Origin: Marmoricola sp.
GTDB lineage: Bacteria; Actinomycetota; Actinomycetes; Propionibacteriales; Nocardioidaceae
Direction of reading: 5' to 3'
DNA: 64,000 bases
Assembly (NCBI GenBank): GCA_025964775.1
Contig: JAOPYE010000009.1
Location: 62,001 to 126,000, forward strand
The notes below the pieces were generated by a model, which had not been told where the DNA came from, did no database searches, and worked only from the letters and a program-made list of their open reading frames with translations. This document shows positions 17,969 through 28,549 of the stretch, one piece after another. The stretch's first letter is position 1. The number at the start of each line of letters is the position of its first letter. The position numbers and the translations under genes are program-made.

Positions 17969-19153
17969 GTGCTGATCATCGTCGCCCCCGGACAAGGGGC
18001 CCAGACTCCCGGATTCCTGGCCCCGTGGCTCGAGGATCCGCAGTTCGCCGAGCGCATGGTCTGGCTCTCCGCGGTGGCGGGTCTCGACCTGCCGTACTTC
18101 GGCACCAAGGCCGACGCCGAGACGATCCGGGACACGGCGATCGCCCAGCCCCTCATCGTCGCCTCGGGCCTGGTGGCCGCGCTGGCACTGTTCCCGCACC
18201 CCTCCGACGCCTTCGGGCGGATCGGCGCGGTGGCGGGGCACAGCGTCGGCGAGCTGACTGCCGCTGCCGGTGCCCGTGCGATCAGCGCCGAGCAGGCGAT
18301 GGTCCTGGTCCGCGAACGCGGGAACGCGATGGCTCACGCAGCCGCCGTGACCCCGACCGGCATGACCGCGGTCCTCGGCGGCGACCCGGCGGAGGTGATG
18401 GCCGCGCTTACGCAGCACGGCCTCACCGCCGCCAACGTCAACGCCGAGGGCCAGATCGTGGCTGCCGGAACGCTCGAGCAGCTCGAGGCGTTCGCCGCCG
18501 ACCCGCCGGCCAAGGCCCGCCTGATGCCGCTCTCGGTCGCCGGCGCGTTCCACACCGAGCACATGAAGCCCGCCGTCGGCGTGCTGGCCGGACTCGCTCC
18601 GGCCGTCTCCACCCACGACCCCCGGACCGCGGTGATCTCCAACCGCGACGGCAAGGTCATCCACGACGGCCGTGACGTGATGCGCCGGATCGTCACCCAG
18701 GTGGCGACCCCGGTGCGCTGGGACCTCTGCCTGGAGACCATGCGCAACCTCGGCGTCACCGGCGTCCTGGAGATGCCACCCGCCGGGACGCTGACCAACA
18801 TCGCCAAGCGCGCGCTGCCCGGTGTGGAGACGTTCGCGCTCAAGACACCCGACCAGCTCGACGCCGCTCGCGCGTTCGTCGAGAAGCACGGCGATCCGTC
18901 GCCGATGGACCTGCACCCGACCTGGCGGATGCTCGTCTCGCCGTCCAAGGGCACCTTCGTCCGGTACGCCGGCGCCGAGGGCGACTCGCTGCTCGCCAGC
19001 GCCGAGGTGGGCCGGGTCCGGTCGACCCGCGACGAGACCGCCGTGGTCGCGCCGTACGGAGGCACTATCGTCGAATGGCTCGTCGAGGACGGCGACCTCG
19101 TCTCCCCCGGTCAGCCCCTGGTCCGGCTGCATCCCGAGGGCGTGACGGTGTGA
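17969..19153 (+). CDS. fabD: Malonyl-CoA:ACP transacylase with extra C-terminal biotinyl/lipoyl-like domain
   Basis: The protein is 394 aa against the usual ~300-315. Residues ~1-305 are a complete transacylase: 'APGQGAQTPG', active-site Ser in 'VAGHSVGELTAAAG', 'RERGNAM' (substrate Arg) and catalytic His in 'AGAFHTEHM'. It loads malonyl groups onto ACP. After a linker, the last ~75 residues read 'VAPYGGTIVEWLVEDGDLVSPGQPLVRLHP', a hammerhead fold like biotinyl/lipoyl domains. The modified Lys motif (MKM/DKA) is absent, so it is probably a non-modified binding domain. The start is a leaderless-style GTG. It overlaps fabH by 4 bases. Confidence 0.94.
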   Translation: MLIIVAPGQGAQTPGFLAPWLEDPQFAERMVWLSAVAGLDLPYFGTKADAETIRDTAIAQPLIVASGLVAALALFPHPSDAFGRIGAVAGHSVGELTAAAGARAISAEQAMVLVRERGNAMAHAAAVTPTGMTAVLGGDPAEVMAALTQHGLTAANVNAEGQIVAAGTLEQLEAFAADPPAKARLMPLSVAGAFHTEHMKPAVGVLAGLAPAVSTHDPRTAVISNRDGKVIHDGRDVMRRIVTQVATPVRWDLCLETMRNLGVTGVLEMPPAGTLTNIAKRALPGVETFALKTPDQLDAARAFVEKHGDPSPMDLHPTWRMLVSPSKGTFVRYAGAEGDSLLASAEVGRVRSTRDETAVVAPYGGTIVEWLVEDGDLVSPGQPLVRLHPEGVTV

Positions 19154-20169
19154 CCAGCCACTCTCCGCAGGCCACGTGGACGATGCCGGTCGGTGCGCCG
19201 CACGCGACCGTCCTGGGTCTCGGCATCCACCGCGCCGAGCGGATCGTGCCGAACGCGGACGTGATCGAGGCGATCGACTCCAGCGACGCGTGGATCCAGC
19301 AGCGCTCGGGCATCCGGGAACGCCGCTGGGTCGGCCCGGACGAGACCCTGGAGACGATGACCCTCGAGGCCTCCCGCAAGGCGCTGGCCTCCTCCGGCAT
19401 CGACGCGGCGCAGATCGACGCCGTCATCGTGGCCACCTGTACCTGGACGATGCAGACCCCTGCCCTGGCGACCAAGGTCGCGCACGCGCTCGGGACGCAG
19501 AGCCCGGTCGCGTTCGACATCTCCGCCGCGTGCGCCGGCTTCTGCCACGCCCTGGCGCTGGCCAACGACATGATCCGCGCCGGCACCGCGCGGCACGTCC
19601 TGGTGATCGGCGCCGAGCTGCTGTCCGAGATGACCAGCAGGACCGATCGCGGGACCGCCTTCATCTTCGGCGACGGCGCCGGCGCCGTGGTCGTCGGACC
19701 GTCCGAGGTACCCGGGATCGGTCCGGTCGTCTGGGGGTCCGACGGCGAGCAGTTCGACGCCATCCGGCAGAGCACGGACTGGCGCGAGGTCCTGGCCAGC
19801 GACAGCCCGGAGATGCCCTACATCCAGATGGACGGCGGCACGGTCTTCCGCTGGGCGTCGTTCGAGATGGCCAAGGTCGCCCAGGAAACCCTGGACCGCA
19901 CGGGCATCCGCGTCGAGGACCTCGACCTGTTCATCCCGCACCAGGCCAACATGCGGATCATCGACGCGATGGCGCGGGCGATGAAGCTGCCCGAGCACGT
20001 CCGGATCGCCCGCGACATCGCCGAGCAGGGCAACACCTCGGCGGCCTCGATCCCGCTCGCGCTCGGCAGGATGTACGACGAGGGCCAGGCGCACAGCGGC
20101 GATCTCGCGCTGTTCATCGCGTTCGGCGCCGGGCTCTCCTACGCGGCGCAGGTCGTCCGCATCCCTTGA
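19150..20169 (+). CDS. fabH: Beta-ketoacyl-ACP synthase III
   Basis: The start is GTG 19150, overlapping the fabD stop (GTGA); the protein is 339 aa. The catalytic Cys is in 'DISAACAGFCHAL', the His in 'FIPHQANMRI' and the Asn in 'EQGNTSAASIP', the standard KAS III triad. It condenses an acyl-CoA primer with malonyl-ACP and so starts each fatty acid chain. Its presence between fabD and acpP is the Streptomyces order (fabD-fabH-acpP-fabF); mycobacteria lack fabH at this place. Residues 1-20 are a family-atypical leader. Confidence 0.96.
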   Translation: MTSHSPQATWTMPVGAPHATVLGLGIHRAERIVPNADVIEAIDSSDAWIQQRSGIRERRWVGPDETLETMTLEASRKALASSGIDAAQIDAVIVATCTWTMQTPALATKVAHALGTQSPVAFDISAACAGFCHALALANDMIRAGTARHVLVIGAELLSEMTSRTDRGTAFIFGDGAGAVVVGPSEVPGIGPVVWGSDGEQFDAIRQSTDWREVLASDSPEMPYIQMDGGTVFRWASFEMAKVAQETLDRTGIRVEDLDLFIPHQANMRIIDAMARAMKLPEHVRIARDIAEQGNTSAASIPLALGRMYDEGQAHSGDLALFIAFGAGLSYAAQVVRIP

Positions 20170-20248
20170 ACCAGCAGAGCCCTTGATTTCCCGCACCACC
20201 CCCGCAGTGCCCACAAGAAGCAAGCACCCATCACGAGAGGAACCCAGC

Positions 20249-20497
20249 ATGGCCACCACCGAAGAGATCCGCACCGAGCTCGCCGAAATCGTCAACGAGG
20301 TCACCGGCATCCCCGCGAGCGACGTCCAGCTCGAGAAGTCGTTCACCGACGACCTCGACGTGGACTCGCTCTCGATGGTCGAGGTCGTCGTCGCGGCCGA
20401 GGAGAAGTTCTCCGTCCGGATCCCCGACGACCAGGTCAAGAACCTCAAGACCGTCGGTGACGCCGTCACCTACATCGAGAACGCCCAGGCCGCCTGA
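20249..20497 (+). CDS. acpP: Acyl carrier protein
   Basis: The protein is 82 aa from ATG 20249, with GAGAGG nine bases upstream. The phosphopantetheine Ser is in 'DDLDVDSLSMVEVV', with small acidic helices around it. It carries growing acyl chains for FabD, FabH and FabF, which flank it in the same operon. The longer track ORF adds an unrelated leader from the 79-base fabH-acpP gap. Confidence 0.97.
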   Translation: MATTEEIRTELAEIVNEVTGIPASDVQLEKSFTDDLDVDSLSMVEVVVAAEEKFSVRIPDDQVKNLKTVGDAVTYIENAQAA

Positions 20498-20534
20498 TCA
20501 TTCTCACCCCGCATCGAGCGCGAGGAGTCGCACC

Positions 20535-21772
<1,238 letters not shown>

Positions 21773-21776
<4 letters not shown>

Positions 21777-23194
21777 CCCAGGCGCCCGAGAAGCCCGCCG
21801 CCCCGGCCCGCGAGCAGGACCCGCGGCACCCGCTGCAACGTCTCGCGGCATTGTTCGACGACGGCATCTTCGAGGCCATCTCGCCCGTCGACGACTCCGG
21901 CATGCTCGCCGCCGTCGGCCGGATGAACGGCAAGACCTGCGTCGCCTTCTGCTCCGACCCGACCGTGATGGGCGGCGCGATGGGCTACGAGGGCTGCAAG
22001 GTCGTCGTCGCCGCGTACCAGCGTGCGCTGACCGACCGTGTCCCGATCGTCGGCCTGTGGCACTCCGGCGGTGCCCGGCTCGCCGAGGGCGTGCTGTCGC
22101 TGCACGCGGTCGGCGAGATCTTCCAGGCCATGACCAAGGCGTCCGGCACGATCCCGCAGATCTCGGTCGTCCTGGGCCCGGCCGCCGGCGGGGCGGCGTA
22201 CGGACCGGCGCTGACCGACGTCGTCATCCTCGGACCCGAGGGCCGGATCTTCGTGACCGGTCCCGATGTGGTCCGCTCTGTCACCGGCGAAGACGTGGAC
22301 ATGCTCCGCCTCGGCGGGCCCGAACCGCACGGCCGTCGTTCCGGCGTCGTGCACGTGCTCACCGACTCCGAGCGCGAAGCCCTGGACGCGGCCCGTGACC
22401 TGGCCTTCCTGCTGGGTGCGCAGGGCACGCTCGACGTCGCCTCGGTGGCCGACATCGACCTGGCCGGGCTGCTGCCCGACTCCAACAAGCGTGCCTACGA
22501 CGTGCACCCGCTGGTCGAGAACGTGCTGGACGCCGGTACGGCGATCGAGCTGCACGCGAAGTGGGCCCCGAACATCGTCACCACGCTGGGACGCTTCGGC
22601 GGGCGCACCACCGGCGTCATCGCCAACAACCCGCTGCGCCTGGGCGGTTGCCTGGACTCCGCCTCGGCCGAGAAGGCGTCCCGCTTCGTGCGGATGTGCG
22701 ACGCGTTCGGAATCCCGCTGATCGTGCTGGTTGACGTACCGGGCTACTTGCCGGGTGTGGGCCAGGAGTGGGACGGCGTCGTACGCCGCGGTGCCAAGCT
22801 GCTGCACGCCTTCGGCGAGGCGGTGGTCCCCCGGGTCACCGTGGTCACCCGCAAGACGTACGGCGGCGCGTACATCGCGATGAACTCGCGCTCGCTCGGG
22901 GCCACCAAGGTGTTCGCCTGGCCCGACGCCGAGGTCGCGGTCATGGGCGCGGTCGCTGCCGTCCGGATCCTGCACCGGCGCAAGCTTGCCGATGTCTCCC
23001 CCGAGATCCGTCCCGCGGTCGAGGCGGAACTCGCTGAGGAGCACGCCCGGATCGCCGGTGGCATCGCGAAGGCCGTCGAGATCGGCGTGGTCGACGAGGT
23101 TGTCGAGCCGTCGGCCACCAAGTCGGCCATCGCGCGCGCGATCGCCGGTGCCGGGCTGGTGCAGCGCGGCAACCACACGAACATTCCGCTTTAG
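21773..23194 (+). CDS. accD: Acyl-CoA carboxylase beta (carboxyltransferase) subunit, AccD6-like
   Basis: The protein is 473 aa. The crotonase-fold carboxyltransferase signatures are present: 'GLWHSGGARLAEGV', 'VLGPAAGGAAYGPALTD', 'FVTGPDVVRSVTGEDV' in the N-half and 'VDVPGYLPGVGQEWDGVVRRGAKLLHAF' with 'KTYGGAYIAMNSR' in the C-half. It transfers CO2 from biotin to acetyl- or propionyl-CoA. At the end of the fab operon (Rv2247/accD6 position) it most likely makes malonyl-CoA. The biotin-carrying alpha subunit is not in this window. It ends 25 bases from the convergent DUF3145 gene. Confidence 0.94.
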
Positions 23195-23219
23195 TCAGTC
23201 CGCGCGTATGTCAGCGGGC

Positions 23220-23723
23220 TCAGACGACCTGGTGCAGCCACCTCACCGGGGCTCCGTCGCCCGCGTAGCGGAACGGCTCGAGCTCGTCGTCCCACGGCTT
23301 GCCGAGCAGCTTGTCGATCTCCAGCTCCATCGTGGTGTCGCCGAGCGCGGTCCGGACCACTGCCGCCTTGAGACGGTCCTCGGGGATCATCAGGTCACCG
23401 TGCAGGCCGGTCACGCCGTGGAAGACGCCCAGCTCGGGCGTGTAGGAGAAGCGGGCGCCCTCGGTGGACGAGGTCGGGTCCTCGGTGATCTCGAAACGGA
23501 GCTGGTTCCAGCCGCGGAGGGCAGAGGCCACTGCCGCAGCGGTGCCGGCATCACCGGCCCACGAGTACTCGGCACGGTAGGTGCCGGCCTGGGCACCTTG
23601 CGGGGTCCACCCGAGGTTCACGGCGTTGCCGAGTACGCCGCCCGCGGCCCACTCCACGTGCGGGCACAGCGCAGACGGCGCCGAGTGGATGAACAGGACT
23701 CCACGGGTCGCAGTACGTGTCAC
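23220..23723 (-). CDS. DUF3145 family protein
   Basis: The protein is 167 aa and starts at GTG, with a strong GAGGAGG upstream. The opening 'RGVLFIHSAPSALCPHVEWA' and the end 'WDDELEPFRYAGDGAPVRWLHQV' match the DUF3145 family, which is confined to actinobacteria and usually sits beside the fab/accD cluster. The function is unknown. Conserved Cys and His in the first 20 residues could bind a metal. Neighbour conservation suggests a link with lipid synthesis. Confidence 0.92.
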   Translation of the reverse strand: MTRTATRGVLFIHSAPSALCPHVEWAAGGVLGNAVNLGWTPQGAQAGTYRAEYSWAGDAGTAAAVASALRGWNQLRFEITEDPTSSTEGARFSYTPELGVFHGVTGLHGDLMIPEDRLKAAVVRTALGDTTMELEIDKLLGKPWDDELEPFRYAGDGAPVRWLHQVV

Positions 23724-23873
23724 TTCAGCCTCCTCTGACTCCGGCGTTGAGCTACGCCTTCCCCGGCGGGCTCGATCGATGTCAGAAGCTGGTTCTGTGA
23801 CGGTTGTGAACTTGTGTTCCCATTGTGACCCAAATCGTGCCCTGATGCCAGAGAAACACCCGACCAGCCCGAA

Positions 23874-24812
23874 TCAGGCCTTCGGCGCCGCCGCGGCTCG
23901 TTTCCGCGCGGTCTTGCGCGGACCGAGCTCCATCAGCGTCTGGAGCACCTCGGTGGCCACCCCCATGCCGCCCAGGTGGGACTCACCGTGGATCGTCGCG
24001 AAGACCGCATCCGGGAGGCGCTGGGCCATGTGCACCCCGTGGGCGTACGGGATGATGTGGTCGTGATCCCCGTGCCACCAGCGCACCGGGACGGTCACCT
24101 CGGCCGCGGTGAAGCCCCACGGACGGGTGAACAGGATCAGGTCTGCCAGCGGCGCGCCCACCTGGAACCGGGCGCCGTTGATCAGGTCGTCGAGGAACAT
24201 CGCCTTGAACTCGGGCCGGCCGAGGAGTTCCTTGTCACCGCGGGGCTGGACCGCGGCGTACCCGTCGATCGCCAGGCTCGCAAGCGGGCGCACAAGCCGG
24301 ATGCCCAACGCCAGCAGGTAGCTCAACGGGATCCGGGTGGCCGCGACAACGGGAGCGACGTAGGGCGCCACCTCGACGAGACCGCCACGGATGGTGTCCG
24401 GCCCTTTGGTCGGAGCGACACCGCCGAGCACTCCGACACCGTGGACCCGGTCCGGGAACGCCGCGCCTGCGGCCAGGGCGTACGGACCGCCGCCGGACAG
24501 GCCGATCACCCGGAAGGTGTCGATGCCCAGGTTGTCAGCCACCATCTCGAGGTCGCCGGTCCAGTCGAGGACGTCGTCGTACAGGTGCGGTGTCGACGTC
24601 CCGATCCCGGGGCGATCGATGCCGATGATCCGGACGTCGTTCTCGAGGGCGAACGCCCGGGCCTCGACCGGCACCTGGCGTCGGCCACCGGGCGTGCCGT
24701 GCAACCAGAAGACCGGCGCTCCTCGCGGCGTACCGAACTCGGCGAACGAAAGTCGACGGTCGTCGCGGACGGCGACAGAACCTTCGAGACGGGGGCGTGC
24801 GAGGTCGGCCAT
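23874..24812 (-). CDS. Alpha/beta hydrolase
   Basis: The protein is about 312 aa from ATG 24812; GTG 24818 is two codons earlier. 'FWLHGTPGGRRQVP' is the oxyanion-hole motif, and the nucleophile elbow is 'VIGLSGGGPYALAAG' (GLSGG instead of GxSxG with His). The acid residue is probably in 'WWHGDHDHIIP' and the His in 'HGESHLGGMG'. The C-terminus is Lys/Arg/Ala-rich. It belongs to the broad hydrolase group with 'DRPGIGTS'; the substrate is unknown. It is 28 bases downstream of the PP2C gene and may be co-transcribed with it. Confidence 0.88.
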   Translation of the reverse strand: MADLARPRLEGSVAVRDDRRLSFAEFGTPRGAPVFWLHGTPGGRRQVPVEARAFALENDVRIIGIDRPGIGTSTPHLYDDVLDWTGDLEMVADNLGIDTFRVIGLSGGGPYALAAGAAFPDRVHGVGVLGGVAPTKGPDTIRGGLVEVAPYVAPVVAATRIPLSYLLALGIRLVRPLASLAIDGYAAVQPRGDKELLGRPEFKAMFLDDLINGARFQVGAPLADLILFTRPWGFTAAEVTVPVRWWHGDHDHIIPYAHGVHMAQRLPDAVFATIHGESHLGGMGVATEVLQTLMELGPRKTARKRAAAAPKA

Positions 24813-24839
24813 CTGCACATCGTCCCAGTTATCTCGGTT

Positions 24840-25646
24840 TCAGGCCGAAGCAGACCGAGCCGCGGTCAGGTCCACCACGTTGTCGGGGTCCCGGACGGCG
24901 CCGTACAGGTGGCCGTCGGCGTTCACCGCCGGTCCGTCGATCACCGTCGCCACCACGCAGGTGACGTTGTCGCGCCCGCCGCGCGCGAGTGCGGCAGCGA
25001 TCAGGGCGCCCACCGCGTCCTCGTCCGAGCGAGGCAGGATCGTGCGGACCAGCTCGGCGTCGGAGAGGAGGTCGGTCAGACCGTCGCTGGCGAGCAGCAA
25101 GCGGTCACCGGCCACCAGGGAGAGCTCGATCAGGTCCGGTTCGCCCTCGACCGTGCCGTTGACGGTCCGGAGCACGACGTTGCGCCAGGGGTGCTCGGCC
25201 ACATCGGCCGGTTCGATCCGGCCCTGGTCGAGCAGGTCCTGGACATAGGTGTGATCGCGGGTCAGCCGGGTCAGAACCTCGCCGCGCAGCAGGTACCCGC
25301 GCGAATCACCGAGGTGGGCCAGCGTGAACCGCGCACCATCGGTCACCACGGCCGTCAACGTCGTCGCCATCCCGGCCCGTGACGGGTCCGCGGCCACGCC
25401 GGCCGCGACCTGTGCCTGGGCGAGCCGTACGCCGTCGCGGAGCACATCGGCCGGATCCTCCTCCGAGCGCAGCAGGGCCGTCGCACAGACGGCGTACGCG
25501 GTGGTGGCCGAGGCGACCTCGCCGGCCGCTCCCCCACCGACGCCGTCGGCGACCAGCATGCAGAACGGGCCGACGAACGCCGAGTCCTCGTTGTTGGTGC
25601 GCACGAGGCCCACATGACTCTCGCCGGTGCCGGAGATACGGAGCAT
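24840..25646 (-). CDS. PP2C-type serine/threonine phosphatase
   Basis: The protein is 268 aa from ATG 25646, preceded by GGGAGGA; the 673-aa track ORF is an artefact. Metal-binding PP2C motifs appear in order: 'GLVRTNNEDSAF', 'MLVADGVGGGAAG', 'LAHLGDSRGYLLR', 'LLASDGLTDLL' and 'GGRDNVTCVVAT'. It is a soluble cytoplasmic phosphatase domain without the membrane anchor of PstP. It removes phosphate from Ser/Thr kinase targets; its partner kinase is not in the window. It diverges from the CNNM gene with 97 bases between starts. Confidence 0.94.
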   Translation of the reverse strand: MLRISGTGESHVGLVRTNNEDSAFVGPFCMLVADGVGGGAAGEVASATTAYAVCATALLRSEEDPADVLRDGVRLAQAQVAAGVAADPSRAGMATTLTAVVTDGARFTLAHLGDSRGYLLRGEVLTRLTRDHTYVQDLLDQGRIEPADVAEHPWRNVVLRTVNGTVEGEPDLIELSLVAGDRLLLASDGLTDLLSDAELVRTILPRSDEDAVGALIAAALARGGRDNVTCVVATVIDGPAVNADGHLYGAVRDPDNVVDLTAARSASA

Positions 25647-25743
25647 GGTTCCTCCCGTCCACGACGACCGTCCTGTGCCTGAAGCGACCCTCTCACGCTT
25701 CCCTGTGGCGCGCATGTGCGTCGGACCCGCAACAATGGGCGAC

Positions 25744-27102
25744 ATGGACTGGCTCCTGCTGGGTGTCTCGCTGGCCTTGATGGTCGCCTGCGGGCTCTTC
25801 GTGGCGGCCGAGTTCGCCTTGGTCACCGTCGACCGGGCAGAGGTCGAACGAGCCTCGCAGTCCGGTGACCGGAGTGCCGCCGGCGTCTCGACCGCGCTGC
25901 GCTCGCTGTCCACCCAGCTCTCCGGCGCCCAGGTCGGCATCACGCTGACGAACCTGGCCATCGGCTTCCTGGCCGAGCCCGCGATCGCCGACCTGCTCAA
26001 GGGCCCTCTGCGTGATCTCGGTCTGGCCCACGGCGGCGTGGATGCGGTCGCGGTGACCATCGGACTGGTCCTGGCGACCTTCGCGACCATGATCTTCGGC
26101 GAGCTGGTCCCCAAGAACGTGGCCATCGCACTACCACTGGGGACCGCGAAGGCCACCCAGTCCGGGCTGCGGATGTTCACCACCGCGATGTCGCTGCCGA
26201 TCCGGCTGCTCAACGGTTCGGCCAACGCGCTGATCAGGTCCTTGGGGGTGGAGCCCCAGGAGGAGCTGCGATCGGCGCGATCTGCCGAGGAGCTGTCCTC
26301 CCTCGCCGGCAGGTCGGCCTCGGAAGGCACGCTGGACACCGAGACCGCCCACCTCGTGCAGCGCTCGATCGCGTTCGGACCGCGCACCGCCGGCGAGATC
26401 ATGACGCCGCGGATGCGGATGGCGACTGTGGATGCCACCGACCCGGTCTCCGAGATCATCGAGCTCTCGGCCGCCACCGGATTCTCGAAGTTCCCCGTCA
26501 CCAGGGGCAGCACCGACAACATCGTCGGCTCGGTGCACGTCAAGCAGGCCGTCGCGGTCCCGCGCGCCGATCGTGGCTCGACGCTGGTGCGCGAGGTGAT
26601 GGTCGACGCCACGATCGTGCCCGAGTCGCTGCGCCTGGACCCGCTGCTCGCCCTGCTCCGGGGGGAGGGCTTCCAGATGGCGATCGTCTCCGACGAGTAC
26701 GGCGGCACTGCCGGCGTGGTCACGCTCGAGGACGTCGTGGAGGAGATCGTCGGCGACATCGCCGACGAGCACGACCGGTCAGGCGCGCGACTTCGCCAGC
26801 GACCCGACGGTTCCTGGATCGTCTCGGGTCTGCTGCGGCCCGACGAGGTCCGCGACGCCACCGGGCTCGACCTGCCCGAGCACGAGGACTACGACACGAT
26901 CGCGGGCCTGCTGGTGCAGGCGCTCGGCAGGATCCCGGTACGCGGGGACTCGGTGGTCGTCCCGCTGCCGTTGATCGTGCCGGAGGACGACGACGAGGAC
27001 CCGATCGAAGAGCTCGTCGAGCTGCGGGTCGAGCTGATGGACGGCCTGCGCGTGGACCGGATCTCGATCCGCAAGCACCAGCGGGCCGAGGCGGAGGCAT
27101 GA
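25744..27102 (+). CDS. CNNM/CorC-family membrane protein (hemolysin family)
   Basis: The protein is 452 aa from ATG 25744. Residues ~1-180 are the DUF21/CNNM membrane domain with four helices ('FVAAEFALV', 'GITLTNLAIGF', 'MIFGELVPKNVAI'). A CBS pair follows ('IMTPRMRMATVDATDPVSEI' to 'VVTLEDVVEEIVGDIADEHD'), then a CorC/HlyC transporter-associated domain. Family members are linked to Mg2+ efflux or magnesium homeostasis; the old name hemolysin is not functional evidence. It is translationally coupled to a paralogue (ATGA overlap). The promoter looks leaderless, with CAATGG a few bases before the ATG. Confidence 0.93.
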   Translation: MDWLLLGVSLALMVACGLFVAAEFALVTVDRAEVERASQSGDRSAAGVSTALRSLSTQLSGAQVGITLTNLAIGFLAEPAIADLLKGPLRDLGLAHGGVDAVAVTIGLVLATFATMIFGELVPKNVAIALPLGTAKATQSGLRMFTTAMSLPIRLLNGSANALIRSLGVEPQEELRSARSAEELSSLAGRSASEGTLDTETAHLVQRSIAFGPRTAGEIMTPRMRMATVDATDPVSEIIELSAATGFSKFPVTRGSTDNIVGSVHVKQAVAVPRADRGSTLVREVMVDATIVPESLRLDPLLALLRGEGFQMAIVSDEYGGTAGVVTLEDVVEEIVGDIADEHDRSGARLRQRPDGSWIVSGLLRPDEVRDATGLDLPEHEDYDTIAGLLVQALGRIPVRGDSVVVPLPLIVPEDDDEDPIEELVELRVELMDGLRVDRISIRKHQRAEAEA

Positions 27103-28136
27103 GCACCCACGCTGCGCTGATCCTGGGCGCCCTCCTGCTGCTGGGCAATGCGTTCTTCGTCGGCGCGGAGTTCGCGCTCGTCTCGGCTCGTCGTACCCAG
27201 ATCGAGCCGAAGGCCCAGCAGGGCTCGACACTCGCCCGTTCGACGCTGCGCGCGATGGAGCAGGTCTCGCTGGTGATGGCCGGCGCCCAGTTCGGCATCA
27301 CCGTGTGCTCGGTCGGACTGGGTGCCGTCGCTGAGCCGGCGTTGTCGGACCTGCTCGAGCCGCTGGCCAGGGCGATCGGGCTCCCGCACGGCGCCGTGCA
27401 CGCAGTGGCGTTCGCGGTCGCACTCGCGATCGTCGTCTACTTGCACGTCGTCCTGGGTGAGATGGTTCCCAAGAACCTCGCCCTGGCCGGACCCGAGCGC
27501 GCCGCGTTGGTCTTCGGCGCGCCGATGATCGTCGTGGTCGCGGTGCTCAAGCCCGTGGTGTACCTGCTGAACGCGACGGCGAACGGCATCCTGCGACTAC
27601 TGCGGGTCGAGCCCCAGGCCGAGATCTCCTCGGCCTTCACCCGCGAGCAGGTCGAGGCACTGGTCGACGAATCGCGTGCCGAGGGACTGCTGGAGGAGAG
27701 CGAGTACGAACGGCTCTCAGGCGCCCTCGGGTTCACCTCACGCACGGTGGCCGACGTACTGCTGCCGATGGCGGATCTTCAGACGATCGCCCGGGGCACC
27801 CGGGCCACCGAGGTCGAGGCGATCTGTGCCGAGACCGGGTTCTCACGCTTCCCGGTCGTGGCCGAGGACGGGTCCCTGATCGGGTACCTGCACATCAAGG
27901 ACGTGCTCGCGCCGGACCCGCACGGACGGGCTCAGGTGGTCGAGGACCGACGGATTCGCGCCTTCGCCGATGTCCGGGACACCGACACCCTGGTCGCCGC
28001 CCTGCAGACCATCCAGTCCAGGGGCGCCCACATGGCGCGGGTCGTGAACGAGGCCGGCGAGGTCATCGGGGTCGCCACGCTCGAGGATGTCATCGAGGAG
28101 TTGGTCGGCGAGATCCGAGACGCCGCCCACCACTGA
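27099..28136 (+). CDS. CNNM/CorC-family membrane protein, second copy
   Basis: The protein is 345 aa and overlaps the preceding gene by 4 bases. The same DUF21 domain ('FFVGAEFALVSARRTQ', 'GEMVPKNLALAGP') and CBS pair ('FSRFPVVAEDGSLIGYLHIKD', 'VATLEDVIEELVGEI') are present. The C-terminal CorC_HlyC domain is missing, so it ends right after the CBS pair. Tandem CNNM genes are common in actinobacteria and probably form a heteromeric complex. A third, unlinked member lies at 60.6-61.9 kb. Confidence 0.92.
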   Translation: MSTHAALILGALLLLGNAFFVGAEFALVSARRTQIEPKAQQGSTLARSTLRAMEQVSLVMAGAQFGITVCSVGLGAVAEPALSDLLEPLARAIGLPHGAVHAVAFAVALAIVVYLHVVLGEMVPKNLALAGPERAALVFGAPMIVVVAVLKPVVYLLNATANGILRLLRVEPQAEISSAFTREQVEALVDESRAEGLLEESEYERLSGALGFTSRTVADVLLPMADLQTIARGTRATEVEAICAETGFSRFPVVAEDGSLIGYLHIKDVLAPDPHGRAQVVEDRRIRAFADVRDTDTLVAALQTIQSRGAHMARVVNEAGEVIGVATLEDVIEELVGEIRDAAHH

Positions 28137-28147
28137 CGTCCGTCGTT

Positions 28148-28221
28148 GGTTGAGGCCTGTACTGAGGAGGGCGCGCAGCGCCCGTCTCGAAGTGAAGGCC
28201 GGCACGGCCTGTCTCGAAACC
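28148..28221. repeat. Dispersed inverted-repeat element
   Basis: The 74-bp element starts GGTTGAGG and ends GGCCTGTCTCGAAACC. Inside are GAGGAGGGCGCGCAGCGCCCGTCTCGAA (a hairpin) and GGCCGGCACGGCC, shared with the 4.3-kb element. It fills the gap between two convergent genes and stops exactly where the next stop codon begins. Confidence 0.68.
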
Positions 28222-28404
28222 TCAGGCGGAGAGCGGAACGCGCTCGACGTGTCCGTCGGGTGCCAGGTAGCTGCCGTCGTCGAACAGGATGACGCCGTTG
28301 CACAGCTGGCACCAGCCCTGCTCGGAGTGGTCGGCAACCGTGTGGGCGCTGCAGCAGTCGTGCGATGTGGCGTCCGGACAAGCCGGGGTGTGGGTGCACG
28401 TCAT
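28222..28404 (-). CDS. Small Cys/His-rich protein, DUF5999-like
   Basis: The protein is 60 aa from ATG 28404, with AAAGGGGG six bases upstream. It contains six Cys and five His: 'CTHTPACPDATSHDCCSAH' then 'HSEQGWCQLCNGVILFDD'. The arrangement 'CTH.P.CP ... EQGW..LCNGV..F.D.G' matches the short DUF5999 proteins of Streptomyces. The Cys spacing suggests a zinc-binding fold. The function is unknown. Its stop codon abuts a dispersed repeat. Confidence 0.82.
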   Translation of the reverse strand: MTCTHTPACPDATSHDCCSAHTVADHSEQGWCQLCNGVILFDDGSYLAPDGHVERVPLSA

Positions 28405-28549
28405 TGTGTCCCCCTTTCTGAGGTGAAGATGGGTGCTCAACCCATGCAACACCTATATCGGCAAGGAATCACGGGAAACACGCAAATCGGACAGCCAATG
28501 TTTGAAATCGTGACCTTGACCGTTCAGCGGGCGTTGCGCCGGCGGCCAC

